Below are positions 16,576 to 23,003 of a DNA stretch of 23,003 nt, piece by piece; within the stretch, counting starts at the first letter, position 1, and the number at the start of each line of letters is the position of its first letter. A program made the translations under genes and the position numbers. The stretch spans positions 1-23,003 of the forward strand of contig CAZCZY010000008.1 of the NCBI GenBank assembly GCA_964503525.1, written 5' to 3'. The notes beneath the pieces are model-generated. The model made no database searches. It worked only from the letters and a program-made list of their open reading frames with translations, and had not been told where the DNA came from. Origin of the DNA: CAZCZY01 sp964503525 (GTDB lineage Bacteria; Patescibacteriota; JAUYIX01).

Positions 16576-16599
16576 GCCTTGGCCAGGACAGGCCAAGGC
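16576..16599. repeat. Perfect 9-bp inverted repeat in the divergent intergenic region
   Basis: GCCTTGGCC, six bases, GGCCAAGGC: a strong GC-rich hairpin without a T-run, just upstream of the minus-strand -35 box. It is either a protein-binding site or part of an RNA element. The rest of the gap 16600-16831 holds only a weaker hairpin (GGACAG/CTGTCC, 16756-16772) and no convincing promoter for the plus-strand genes. Confidence 0.5.
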
Positions 16600-16831
16600 C
16601 AGCGTTAAGAAACGGATTTCACAAAAAACACCGTTTTCGGCGCTCTAATAAGCCAATTTTTAGTATCACACAAAAAGCCTTGACGGCCGGGCCAACTCTG
16701 CTAACCTCCGCCGAGCGTCCCTACACTCTGGGAAGCTTAAAAGAATAGAGACTCAGGACAGCCAATCTGTCCATTCTTTATTACTTGTCTGGTGTCAGCC
16801 CCTCCACGGCCACCACCAGAAAAGCGACCAG

Positions 16832-17671
16832 TTGGGATCTAAATTGTTATCCTCTCCAAACTTGAAACGCGTTTCTCGCGGTCTAAAGTATAAGTCCCCA
16901 AAACGCTTCCTCACTCTCCCAATATTGTTAAGTTTGGTCCTGGCTGCTATCGCTCCCAATGCAGTGGGCGCACAGGAACAATTCCACGACAACGAAATAA
17001 TTGATCAGGCCACGCCTGTTCGTACCAGCCCCGACTCGTATGTATCGGCGGCTTTAGTTGCGCAATTCCATAACCCCGCGACGACAAGTGCACCAAAGGC
17101 GAACCCAACGACATCTACGAATGTCGCCTATGCCGGTACCGCATTAACACTACCTGGTGCTACCGCGACGATTCAGAAACCAAAGCCGGTGCCACCTCCA
17201 GCACCTAAGAAAGTTATTGTGGCACAGACTCCAAAGAAACCCGCCGCAAAACCAGTAAATAAACCTGCGGCCAAAAAGCCAGCAGCAAAACCAGCCGTTG
17301 CTGCTTCAACATCGACCGCTAAACCAACGGGTATTAGCTGGGGTGGAAAATATAAGGCAGGCATTCATTTTCCAGAAGGATATTGCACCGCCTATGTCGC
17401 CCGTAAGCGTGGTGGTTGGCGTACTCTCGGTAACGCAGGTGAATGGCTTGGCAATGCAAAGGCAGCTGGAGTTCCGACCGGTTCGACACCAATTGTTGGT
17501 GCAATCATGGTGACCAATGAGAGTGGCTGGGGCCACGTTGCATACGTTGAGTCAGTTGACGAGGCTAACAAAAAATTCACAGTGTCTGAGATGAACTATC
17601 AAGGCTTTGGTATTACCAGCCGCCGAACCTTGCCGTATAATTTCAGTCGCATTAAAGGTTTTATTTACTAG
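16832..17671 (+). CDS. Secreted CHAP-domain peptidoglycan hydrolase
   Basis: The product has a basic N-region and hydrophobic core (about 24-47, likely cleavage after VGA), a Pro/Ala/Lys-rich linker (115-165) and a C-terminal CHAP domain (about 168-279). The expected catalytic residues are Cys185 in GYCTAYVA and His235 in GWGHVAYVE, with Glu253/Asn255 in SEMNY as the third polar residue. CHAP enzymes cut peptide bonds in peptidoglycan, as amidases or endopeptidases. No ATG is available: the frame is open from 16664, and TTG at 16832, 16844 (GGGA upstream) or 16862 are the start options. The signal peptide supports a start in this range. The LysM-M23 gene follows on the same strand. The long Lys/Pro/Ala linker probably spans the wall. 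Confidence 0.85.
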   Translation: MGSKLLSSPNLKRVSRGLKYKSPKRFLTLPILLSLVLAAIAPNAVGAQEQFHDNEIIDQATPVRTSPDSYVSAALVAQFHNPATTSAPKANPTTSTNVAYAGTALTLPGATATIQKPKPVPPPAPKKVIVAQTPKKPAAKPVNKPAAKKPAAKPAVAASTSTAKPTGISWGGKYKAGIHFPEGYCTAYVARKRGGWRTLGNAGEWLGNAKAAGVPTGSTPIVGAIMVTNESGWGHVAYVESVDEANKKFTVSEMNYQGFGITSRRTLPYNFSRIKGFIY

Positions 17672-17710
17672 GACGCGCGAAAGCACGTGCGACTTATTAC
17701 AAGATCGCAG

Positions 17711-18943
17711 ATGACAACAACTACTTCCCCAACTTCCCCATCCGCATTACAACTTGATTCCGTTCCGCGCCTGTTGCGGCCAATTCACCGACTCCGTGCT
17801 TTGGCATGGAAGGTGCGCATGCGTATCCCCGCTCGATACGCGGTACATGCGGTGTTGTTAGTTTTAGCCAGCGCCGTCGCGTACCAAAATGTAACGAGCA
17901 CATCGCTCGAGGCAGCATTTAAGAGTTCGGACAGGCTCGCTCGATTTTTTGATTTTAGTAATGAGTCCGTAATTACTGAAGGGCTCGAGACGTTGCCTAA
18001 AGCGACCGGCGGCAATGGCTACTTACAAGCCGGGATTGAGTTGCCGAGTTTAGCGCTTGCCACAGAAGACTTAGCGGGCGGGTTACTTTCAAACGAACGT
18101 GACCTCTCGCTGACCGACGCAGATGCCTTGGCCAAGCCGAGTATTTCGTTGACGACGATCGCTGAGCGGCCGCGTGAGGAAATCATCAAGTATACGGTGC
18201 AACCCGGTGACACAATCTCTACAATCGCCGAGGAATTTGGACTCTCGACAACAACCGTATTGGTAGAAAATAATTTGGGAGCGACATCATTGATAAAGCC
18301 TGACGCGCAAATATCAATTTTACCTGTTGATGGTGTTACTCATGAGGTCAAAGACGGAGATACGCTCGAGTCCATTGCCAAAAAATATCAGGCAAGCTTG
18401 GACAAGATCGTGAGTTTTAATAAATTGCCAAACGCAGAATCAATTAAAGAGGGGCAAAAATTGATCGTGCCTGGAGGTCGTCGCGCAGCGCCTCCCGCAC
18501 CAAAACCTTCGGCGAGCGTACAGCTTGCCTCCAACAGCGGCTCAGGTTTTGGTCCGGTTTCTGCGGGGAGTGGCGGGGGCTCGACTGGCTCCTTGGCATG
18601 GCCGATTGGTTGTCGCACGATCACGCAGTATTTTGGATGGCACACAGGAATCGACGTGGCCTGCTCATTTGGAACACCGCTGTATGCCGCAGATGGCGGA
18701 ACGGTTACATCCGCAGGCTGGAACGGTGGCTATGGATATAGTGTTGTCGTTAAACACGGGGGCTGTCTCTCGACTCGGTATGCGCATATTAAAGAAGGTG
18801 GTATCGCAGTGCGCGCTGGCCAATCCGTCGGTCAGGGCCAAATCGTAGGGTACGAAGGGTCGACCGGATGGAGTACCGGTCCGCATATTCACTTTGAGGT
18901 GATGTGTAACGGGGCTTTTCAAAACCCGCTAAATTATCTATAA
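17711..18943 (+). CDS. Membrane-anchored LysM-LysM-M23 metallopeptidase
   Basis: Counting from this ATG (410 residues), it has an unusual Thr/Ser/Pro-rich N-terminus, a membrane helix (about 43-60), two LysM peptidoglycan-binding modules (about 160-205, YTVQPGDTISTIA, and 210-255, HEVKDGDTLESIA), a Gly/Ser linker, and an M23 (LytM) peptidase domain (about 295-410). Zinc ligands are His311 and Asp315 (HTGID) and His394 (HIHFEV); the catalytic His359 lies in RYAHI. All are present, so it should be active; M23 enzymes cut peptide cross-bridges. A GTG at 17687 would add 8 residues; neither start has a clear ribosome binding site. It lies 39 bases after the CHAP gene and is likely co-transcribed. 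Confidence 0.9.
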   Translation: MTTTTSPTSPSALQLDSVPRLLRPIHRLRALAWKVRMRIPARYAVHAVLLVLASAVAYQNVTSTSLEAAFKSSDRLARFFDFSNESVITEGLETLPKATGGNGYLQAGIELPSLALATEDLAGGLLSNERDLSLTDADALAKPSISLTTIAERPREEIIKYTVQPGDTISTIAEEFGLSTTTVLVENNLGATSLIKPDAQISILPVDGVTHEVKDGDTLESIAKKYQASLDKIVSFNKLPNAESIKEGQKLIVPGGRRAAPPAPKPSASVQLASNSGSGFGPVSAGSGGGSTGSLAWPIGCRTITQYFGWHTGIDVACSFGTPLYAADGGTVTSAGWNGGYGYSVVVKHGGCLSTRYAHIKEGGIAVRAGQSVGQGQIVGYEGSTGWSTGPHIHFEVMCNGAFQNPLNYL

Positions 18944-19034
18944 GGACACTTAGCAGGTCGACATACGACGGCTTACAGGGGGCGTACATTACCAAGCATG
19001 AGCTAAAACTCGTGCAAAGAATAAGGGGAATAGC

Positions 19035-19451
19035 ATGAGTAAGTGTGCCGTGATGATCATCGAAGATGACCCAAGCATTCTTGAGGTCATGCGAGCAATT
19101 CTCGGCTTGGAGCACTTTACAGAACGCTTTGAAGTACAGTGTTTTTCCGGCAGTAAGACCGCACTGCCCTTTGCACATGTTAACGGACAAGACGTACTTG
19201 CTGTTTTTGTGGACTACACGCTCTACGGCGAAAATGGCCGCGACATTCTCGGCATACTCAAACCGCATTGTCAGAAGGCGACTTTTATTCTGATGAGCGG
19301 TGGCGTGCAAGCCATGAGCTCAGAGATGCTATCCGGCTTTTCCAAAGTCTTGCCAAAGCCATTCTCGCTCAGTTCATTGCACGCCATGATCAATGAGGTC
19401 CTAGAAGAAGGAGAAACGCAACATGCAGAGTGTACTACTGATTATCGATGA
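19035..19451 (+). CDS. Single-domain response regulator (CheY-like receiver)
   Basis: The 138-residue protein consists of one receiver domain: acidic pocket E10-D11-D12 (MIIEDDPS), phosphoacceptor Asp60 (AVFVDYTL), Ser88 (LMSGG) in the Thr/Ser switch position and Lys108 (VLPKPF). No output domain follows, so it would signal by protein contact. AAGGGG stands about 7 bases before the ATG. The end overlaps the start of a second receiver gene by 29 bases in another frame, which suggests co-translation. No histidine kinase is in the window. The C-terminal tail (EEGETQHAECTTDYR) is a by-product of the overlap. Confidence 0.88.
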   Translation: MSKCAVMIIEDDPSILEVMRAILGLEHFTERFEVQCFSGSKTALPFAHVNGQDVLAVFVDYTLYGENGRDILGILKPHCQKATFILMSGGVQAMSSEMLSGFSKVLPKPFSLSSLHAMINEVLEEGETQHAECTTDYR

Positions 19452-19815
19452 TGATGTCGTCACCCTGGAACTTTGGAAAGTTCTGGTTCAGCGCTAAGGC
19501 TATGACTAGCGCTTAGCGCTACGCTGCTTTACTGGTAGTGCTGCGGCACTTCCGTTTGCTCGCGAATACGGCGAGCACGTACGGGTAATCTTTCTGGATT
19601 ACAATCTTTCGGGCGAGCTCGGCACCGACGTGCTGCAAAAACTGCAGCCCCTCTGCCCAAACGCAAAGTTCACATTGCTAAGTGCCGGCGTTCGCACCAT
19701 CGACGCGAGCATTCTGGCAAAGTTTTCTTGTGTCATTGAGAAGCCGGCCCCGCTCTCTATGCTGCGACTGCTAATCCGCGAAGCCATGGATAAAGACATC
19801 GTGTGTCAGACCTAA
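19423..19815 (+). pseudogene. Second receiver-domain response regulator, interrupted by two in-frame stops
   Basis: Reading one continuous frame from the ATG at 19423 gives a complete receiver domain of 130 codons, with TAA at 19495-19497 (codon 25) and TAG at 19507-19509 (codon 29). Conserved residues are all there: D9-D11 (IIDDD), Asp58 (IFLDYNL), Ser86 (LLSAG) and Lys106 (IEKPAP). The frame is intact on both sides of the stops, and the spacing matches the preceding regulator exactly; both stops align with glutamates there (E26 and E30). GAAGGAG precedes the ATG. It is most simply a pseudogene, recently decayed. A re-initiated fragment (for example ATG 19630, 61 residues) would lack the phosphorylation site. 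Sequencing error or recoding cannot be excluded by eye. Confidence 0.75.
19490..19520 (+). repeat. Inverted repeat spanning both premature stops
   Basis: AGCGCTAAG (19490-19498) and CTTAGCGCT (19512-19520) are perfect 9-bp inverted arms with a 13-base loop; AGCGCT also occurs a third time between them (19508-19513). The first stop lies in the left arm and the second in the loop. Confidence 0.6.
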
Positions 19816-19816
19816 T

Positions 19817-19844
19817 GCCTCGAGTAAATCTCGGGGCTTTTTTT
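19817..19844 (+). terminator. Rho-independent terminator after the response regulators
   Basis: GCCTCGAG pairs with CTCGGGGC (8 bp, one G-T wobble) with a 5-base loop, followed by seven T. It starts 1 base after the stop of the interrupted regulator. It acts on the plus strand only. Confidence 0.88.
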
Positions 19845-19868
19845 ATCTTCCTTTTCTTCGAAATACTA

Positions 19869-21389
19869 CTAAGTATTCATCTGTGTTTGTCTAAATTGTA
19901 AAGCTTCTGCAATGTCAGCGGCTTGTACTATGTCTCGGTCAGCAAGATCGGCTATGGTGCGCGCGACCTTGAGTGTACGAACAAACCCACGTGGCGAAAG
20001 ATTTAGCGACGTTTCCGCGCGGCGCATGAGTGATGTAGATGCGGCATCAAGTGGTACCAGTCGTCGCGCCTGGATTCCACTGAGCTCGGCATTGCGGATA
20101 GCAAGACCGAGTGACCGGGCGCGCTCAAGCTGACGCGCGCGAGCGCGCACTACGTCAGCAGAAAATGTGTCGTGTTCAGTAGTAACGCGGTGCGCGCTCG
20201 CGCGCTTTTTTTCTATCAATGAACTTCGGGCAACCCAGACAGACAGATCGATACGGTCGAGAATCGGGCCGGAGAGATGTTGTTCGTACCGGGCAAGAAC
20301 ACCCGGGCTACATTTGCAGGCTTTTTTCTCATCGCCTCTAAACCCACATGGACAAGGATTGGTCGCACACACCAACTGGAACCGGGCTGGATACACGGTG
20401 CGTTGCTGGGCCCGACTAATCCGCACCGCACCTTCTTCTAGCGGTTGCCGTAATTGCTCAACAACATCCCGGTGAAACTCGCCAAACTCGTCCAAAAAAA
20501 GCACACCGCGATGCGCCAACGTAACATCACCGGGAACCAATTGATGACCGCCGCCGAGCACACTTGCAGCGGATGCCGAGTGATGTGGCGCACGCAAGGC
20601 TGGACGAACCAACCATTCCCGCTGTGACCCCGTCAGACTCCAGACTGCATTTACTTCGAGTTGCTCATCCGGAGAAAGACGCGGCAACATTTGTACCAGG
20701 CAACGCGCCAGTGCCGTTTTGCCCGTGCCCGGTGGACCAATAAAAAGCAGATGGTGACCGCCCGCCGCCGCTATACGTAAGGCGCGCTTTGGCACGACCA
20801 TTCCAACGAGGTCGTCAATGTGTTCGTTGTAGTCCGGCGGTTGCTCGAGCGTAGGCCAGGCGCGACTTGGTAATGGACATTCTCCGGTTCGTAAACAATT
20901 GACGAGCTCAGTCAAATTACTCACCGGTACAGCCGCAAGCCCCGGCACGTGACGAACAATTGCAGCGTCCTCCTTAGACACAAAGCAGCGCTTGACCCCA
21001 AACCTGACCAGCCCGAGCGCTAGTGGTAACACTCCGCGCACTGGTCGAATCGCTCCACCAAGCCCCAGCTCTCCAATAAAACCTTCGGACGTAGGTACTT
21101 CTTGCAGCCGCCCCTGTGCCGCCAGGATCGCTACCGCAATGGGCAAATCAAAGCTGGCACCAATTTTTTTGACTTCAGCAGGTGCCAAGGCGACAGTCAC
21201 CCGCCCGCGTGGAAATTCCTCTCCTGTGGCTGCAAAGGCCGCGCGTATCCGATCTTTGGCCTCACGTACGGCGGCATCTGGCAAACCCACGATTTGTACT
21301 TGAGGAAGTCCCCGCTGCAACGAGACCTCCACGGTTACACGGCACGGTTCCAGTCCTTCTAATGTTGCGGCAATTACGCTACTCGTCAT
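19869..21389 (-). CDS. comM: ComM/YifB-family AAA+ ATPase (Mg-chelatase-like)
   Basis: ComM is a hexameric helicase-like ATPase that promotes branch migration when DNA taken up by natural transformation recombines. Counting from this ATG (506 residues): an N-terminal ribosomal-S5-like/ChlI domain with VQIVGLPDAAVREAKDR (31-47), Walker A GPPGTGKT (218-225), Walker B GVLFLDEFGEF (295-305), a four-Cys cluster CPCGFRGDEKKACKC (346-360) and sensor region GPILDRIDLSVWV (374-386). Length and motif order are normal. The frame extends to a GTG 6 codons upstream, but the ATG has AAGG about 7 bases before it. Its 3' end faces the response-regulator terminator. It suggests, but does not prove, DNA uptake ability. 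Confidence 0.93.
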   Translation of the reverse strand: MTSSVIAATLEGLEPCRVTVEVSLQRGLPQVQIVGLPDAAVREAKDRIRAAFAATGEEFPRGRVTVALAPAEVKKIGASFDLPIAVAILAAQGRLQEVPTSEGFIGELGLGGAIRPVRGVLPLALGLVRFGVKRCFVSKEDAAIVRHVPGLAAVPVSNLTELVNCLRTGECPLPSRAWPTLEQPPDYNEHIDDLVGMVVPKRALRIAAAGGHHLLFIGPPGTGKTALARCLVQMLPRLSPDEQLEVNAVWSLTGSQREWLVRPALRAPHHSASAASVLGGGHQLVPGDVTLAHRGVLFLDEFGEFHRDVVEQLRQPLEEGAVRISRAQQRTVYPARFQLVCATNPCPCGFRGDEKKACKCSPGVLARYEQHLSGPILDRIDLSVWVARSSLIEKKRASAHRVTTEHDTFSADVVRARARQLERARSLGLAIRNAELSGIQARRLVPLDAASTSLMRRAETSLNLSPRGFVRTLKVARTIADLADRDIVQAADIAEALQFRQTQMNT

Positions 21390-21486
21390 GCCAAGACCTT
21401 GGCACACGCTACATTAAAAAAGCCTTAAATTTAGCCCTCTATGCGGTGGAAAACTAATTCCAATATGCTACAGCCTTGCGCAGGTA

Positions 21487-21639
21487 CTAGTTCGCGCCAG
21501 GTAGTTTGGAGTCCAGCAAATAGTTTAAGACCTCGCGCCGTGCTGCCTCTGGGTCATTGGTTTGGCGAAGCACCGTTTCAAAGTGCTCCTCAAGGAGTTT
21601 TTCGATTTCTAAGCGCGGACCGACCGCTAGATGTGGCAT
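21487..21639 (-). CDS. Possible small protein overlapping the end of lspA
   Basis: From the ATG at 21639 this encodes 50 residues with a strongly protein-like amphipathic section (RLEIEKLLEEHFETVLRQ, then ARREVLNYLLDSKLPG). The frame is open up to 21705. It overlaps the last 50 bases of lspA, where the LspA tail looks unconserved. No ribosome binding site is evident. It may be a coupled small gene downstream of lspA. Function is unknown. Confidence 0.4.
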   Translation of the reverse strand: MPHLAVGPRLEIEKLLEEHFETVLRQTNDPEAARREVLNYLLDSKLPGAN

Positions 21640-22078
21640 AGGAAGTGTGGGGAGTTTGTTGTGGGGAAGTACGCCAAGCATACCAAACCAATAGAATCGA
21701 ACCAATTACAATCGCACTGTCCGCCAAATTAAACGACGGCCAAAATCGGAGATCGATAAAATCGACCACGCCTCCTCGAATAATCCGGTCGAGTATGTTA
21801 GATACCGCACCCCCAACTATGAGTCCCACCGGCAAGGCTCGCACTCGTTTGTTTTTATCAGATTGCCTGGTCCAAAACCGCCAGCCGACAAGCGCGATTA
21901 TGCCAACAAGCACCAGAAATATTCCCTCGGGAATCGGCAAACCAAATGCCACGCCGCGGTTGAGCGCAGCTGGGAAAATAGATTTGGCAATAACTACGGC
22001 TTTGCTGATTTGATCGCTGGCCAATACAACAACCGCGACTAAAATCAGCCGACCGAGCGCAGGTACTCCCGAGTTCAT
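21590..22078 (-). CDS. lspA: Lipoprotein signal peptidase (signal peptidase II)
   Basis: LspA is an inner-membrane aspartyl protease that removes signal peptides from lipid-modified prolipoproteins. The 162-residue product has four hydrophobic segments (about 8-30, 52-69, 82-97 and 120-136) and the conserved family motifs: SDQISK (21-26), NRGVAFG (40-46), GGAVSNILDR (89-98), GGVVDFIDL (102-110) and FNLAD (116-120). The likely catalytic pair is Asp106 and Asp120. The ATG overlaps the dksA stop (TAATG), so the pair is coupled; the longer open frame upstream is not used. The tail beyond residue 138 is Ser/Thr/Arg-rich and probably non-essential. Its presence implies that the cell makes lipoproteins. 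Confidence 0.93.
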   Translation of the reverse strand: MNSGVPALGRLILVAVVVLASDQISKAVVIAKSIFPAALNRGVAFGLPIPEGIFLVLVGIIALVGWRFWTRQSDKNKRVRALPVGLIVGGAVSNILDRIIRGGVVDFIDLRFWPSFNLADSAIVIGSILLVWYAWRTSPQQTPHTSYATSSGRSALRNRKTP

Positions 22079-22452
22079 TAATGAACGACGCCGCACGTCA
22101 TGCAACGCTCGGCTGCGGGGTTGGCTTTTAGTCGTTCTTTGGAGTGCACCGCTTTGCAATTACCACAGTCGCCATAGGTACCGTCTGCGATCCGACGCAA
22201 CGCTCGCTCTACCGCGGCGAGTCGCAACTCCAAAACATTTTCTACACCAATTGCATTGACGTAGTCTTCTGTTTCTTCGGCGTTCTCATAATTGCGATCC
22301 ATGTCTTCACCGTATTGCGGCCACTTGGCATCCCAATCGCCGGCAACTTTAGGATCTTTTTTGGCAATGCGTCCCAAACGTTCTGTAAGATCTTTTTGTT
22401 CGACAAGGAGACGGTTTTTTTGCGATTCAAGGAAGGCGGTATCAAGGGTCAT
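22078..22452 (-). CDS. DksA/TraR-family zinc-finger protein
   Basis: The 124-residue protein has a helical N-terminal region (1-90, coiled-coil-like) and a C-terminal C4 zinc finger: CGNC (96-99) and CMTC (117-120) separated by 17 residues, the family pattern CxxC-x17-CxxC. Such proteins bind RNA polymerase through the secondary channel and modulate promoters, for example of ribosomal genes. It overlaps lspA by one base (TAATG). No clear Shine-Dalgarno sequence lies before the ATG. Upstream, two direct repeats of GTGTAGCT 10 bases apart (22482-22499) could be a regulatory site. Whether it acts like DksA or is a shorter relative cannot be decided from sequence. Confidence 0.9.
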   Translation of the reverse strand: MTLDTAFLESQKNRLLVEQKDLTERLGRIAKKDPKVAGDWDAKWPQYGEDMDRNYENAEETEDYVNAIGVENVLELRLAAVERALRRIADGTYGDCGNCKAVHSKERLKANPAAERCMTCGVVH

Positions 22453-22481
22453 GTTCAGAAAGTTAATAATTAGCTGACTTT

Positions 22482-22499
22482 GTGTAGCTAGGTGTAGCT
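22482..22499. repeat. Two direct repeats of GTGTAGCT upstream of the dksA-like gene
   Basis: GTGTAGCT occurs at 22482-22489 and 22492-22499, 10 bases apart (about one helical turn), 30-47 bases before the start codon. It is a possible regulator-binding site, or chance. Confidence 0.35.
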
Positions 22500-22521
22500 G
22501 ATCGAGCTTTTTTAGGCAAGT

Positions 22522-22575
22522 AAAAAGCAGCGTGTTGGCCTTTAAAAGATTAAATGCTCAAGGGACGCTGCCTTT
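22522..22575 (-). terminator. Rho-independent terminator of a minus-strand RNA
   Basis: On the minus strand AAAGGCAGCGT pairs with ACGCTGCTTTT (11 bp, one G-U wobble) around a 31-base loop with a further CCTT/AAGG pairing, followed by a T-run. No protein gene lies directly upstream, so it would end a non-coding transcript. On the plus strand the same pairing has an A-C mismatch. Confidence 0.6.
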
Positions 22576-23003
22576 GTATATCTACATTTGCGACCCTCAC
22601 CGCACTACTTCGGCTCACATCATTTGATATGGGTCCAAGAAGTGCGATGACAGATACACACAGAATGTAAATGCACGAATTGTCTGCGAGAACGGCCGTT
22701 CGCGGAAACTCGATTTGCCCCTATACCATTCTTCTCGTCGCTACTATTTTGGTAGTGACGAAAGGAAGTTTTGCTTTTTGGTTTACACCAGCTAGCAATT
22801 TTGATTTTTATTTGAAGTGGGTATGACCGATACCCTCACGAACAGTACAGGGAGATCTCACCGCCCGTTGAACTTAAATTTAGTTCAACCGGCCGTTGGA
22901 CCTCCCTGGCCAAGCTCGCTCTTCGAATAGTATTGGGGTTGAGACTTTAAAAGAACTGCTCTGGTTCCTGCCTCTAACATCAAGAATACCACGGAAAAAC
23001 ACT
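22576..23003 (-). ncRNA. Candidate structured non-coding RNA, extent beyond the window unknown
   Basis: This stretch has no ORF worth calling but dense inverted repeats: 22601-22646 (6-bp outer stem plus inner CATATC helix at 22616-22631), palindrome GAACGGCCGTTC (22690-22701), 22735-22761 (10 bp), 22771-22798 (TTGCT/AGCAA enclosing TGGT/ACCA, capped by GTAA on the minus strand, a GNRA loop), 22819-22835 (GGGTAT/ATACCC) and 22848-22908 (CAGGGAG/CTCCCTG enclosing an 8-bp GTTGAACT/AGTTCAAC stem). Several stems pair better on the minus strand and a minus-strand terminator follows, although the 22735 hairpin favours plus. It does not match RNase P, tmRNA, SRP RNA, 5S or tRNA motifs that I looked for. 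Identity and promoter are unknown. Confidence 0.45.

Noticed and set aside
16682..16709. Possible plus-strand promoter TTGACG/TAACCT for the CHAP gene
   Set aside because: The -10 match is poor (3 of 6) and the spacing is 16 bases, too weak to list as a feature.
18789..19310. 173-residue minus-strand ORF opposite the M23 peptidase end and the response regulator
   Set aside because: It is antisense to both genes with clear catalytic motifs and has no recognisable domain.
19423..19815. Genome-wide stop-codon reassignment as explanation of the interrupted regulator
   Set aside because: Other genes in the window end normally with TAA, TAG and TGA (for example TGA at 6563 and TAA at 2368), and none carries an internal stop, so the standard code holds.
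22576..23003. RNase P RNA, tmRNA, SRP RNA, 5S rRNA or tRNA
   Set aside because: I looked by eye for their conserved cores (for example GAAAGTCC, the GTTCGA-type T-loop, the CCGAACTCGG region) on both strands and did not find them.

Overview
The window looks like a bacterial chromosome segment from a Candidate Phyla Radiation (Patescibacteria) type organism. This is inferred from the gene mix and not proven: a conjugation-like type IV secretion (T4SS) operon with a PrgI-family protein, a TraC-like protein and a VirB4 ATPase; a compact DksA-LspA pair; several unrecognised secreted proteins; and very tight gene packing. The standard genetic code is used, because TGA, TAA and TAG all end genes. 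No phage, IS element, CRISPR array, tRNA or rRNA was seen.

Layout. (1) 1-11092, minus strand: one long operon read right to left from a good sigma70-like promoter at 11064-11092. In order it encodes a membrane-anchored protein with calcium-type Asp repeats, a single-pass membrane protein, a polytopic TrbL/VirB6-like protein, a hypothetical protein, a PrgI-like protein, a TraC-like protein, the VirB4 ATPase, a 699-residue secreted Asp-repeat/Ig-like surface protein, and the start of a second secreted protein related to it. Most junctions overlap or nearly touch. (2) 11138-15426, minus: a UvrD/PcrA helicase, an RpfB-like wall hydrolase (DUF348-G5-transglycosylase) and the rRNA methylase RsmA/KsgA. 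(3) 15454-16567, minus: three small unrecognised genes with their own promoter and terminator. (4) 16832-18943, plus: two secreted wall-acting proteins, one CHAP and one LysM-LysM-M23. (5) 19035-19844, plus: two overlapping single-domain response regulators, the second interrupted by two in-frame stops, then a terminator. (6) 19869-22452, minus: ComM-type AAA+ ATPase, a small ORF, signal peptidase II and a DksA/TraR zinc-finger protein. (7) 22522-23003: no protein gene, but dense inverted repeats, several of which pair better on the minus strand, ending in a minus-strand terminator. This suggests an unidentified structured RNA.

How they fit together: the T4SS genes would build an envelope-spanning machine displaying Asp-repeat and Ig-like proteins outside the cell. 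Three different wall-hydrolase types lie nearby and could open or remodel peptidoglycan for it. No relaxase, coupling protein or pilin is in view, so the substrate of the machine is unknown. The items most worth a second look are the surface-protein-bearing T4SS operon, the candidate structured RNA, and the response regulator whose two stops align with glutamates in its neighbour.
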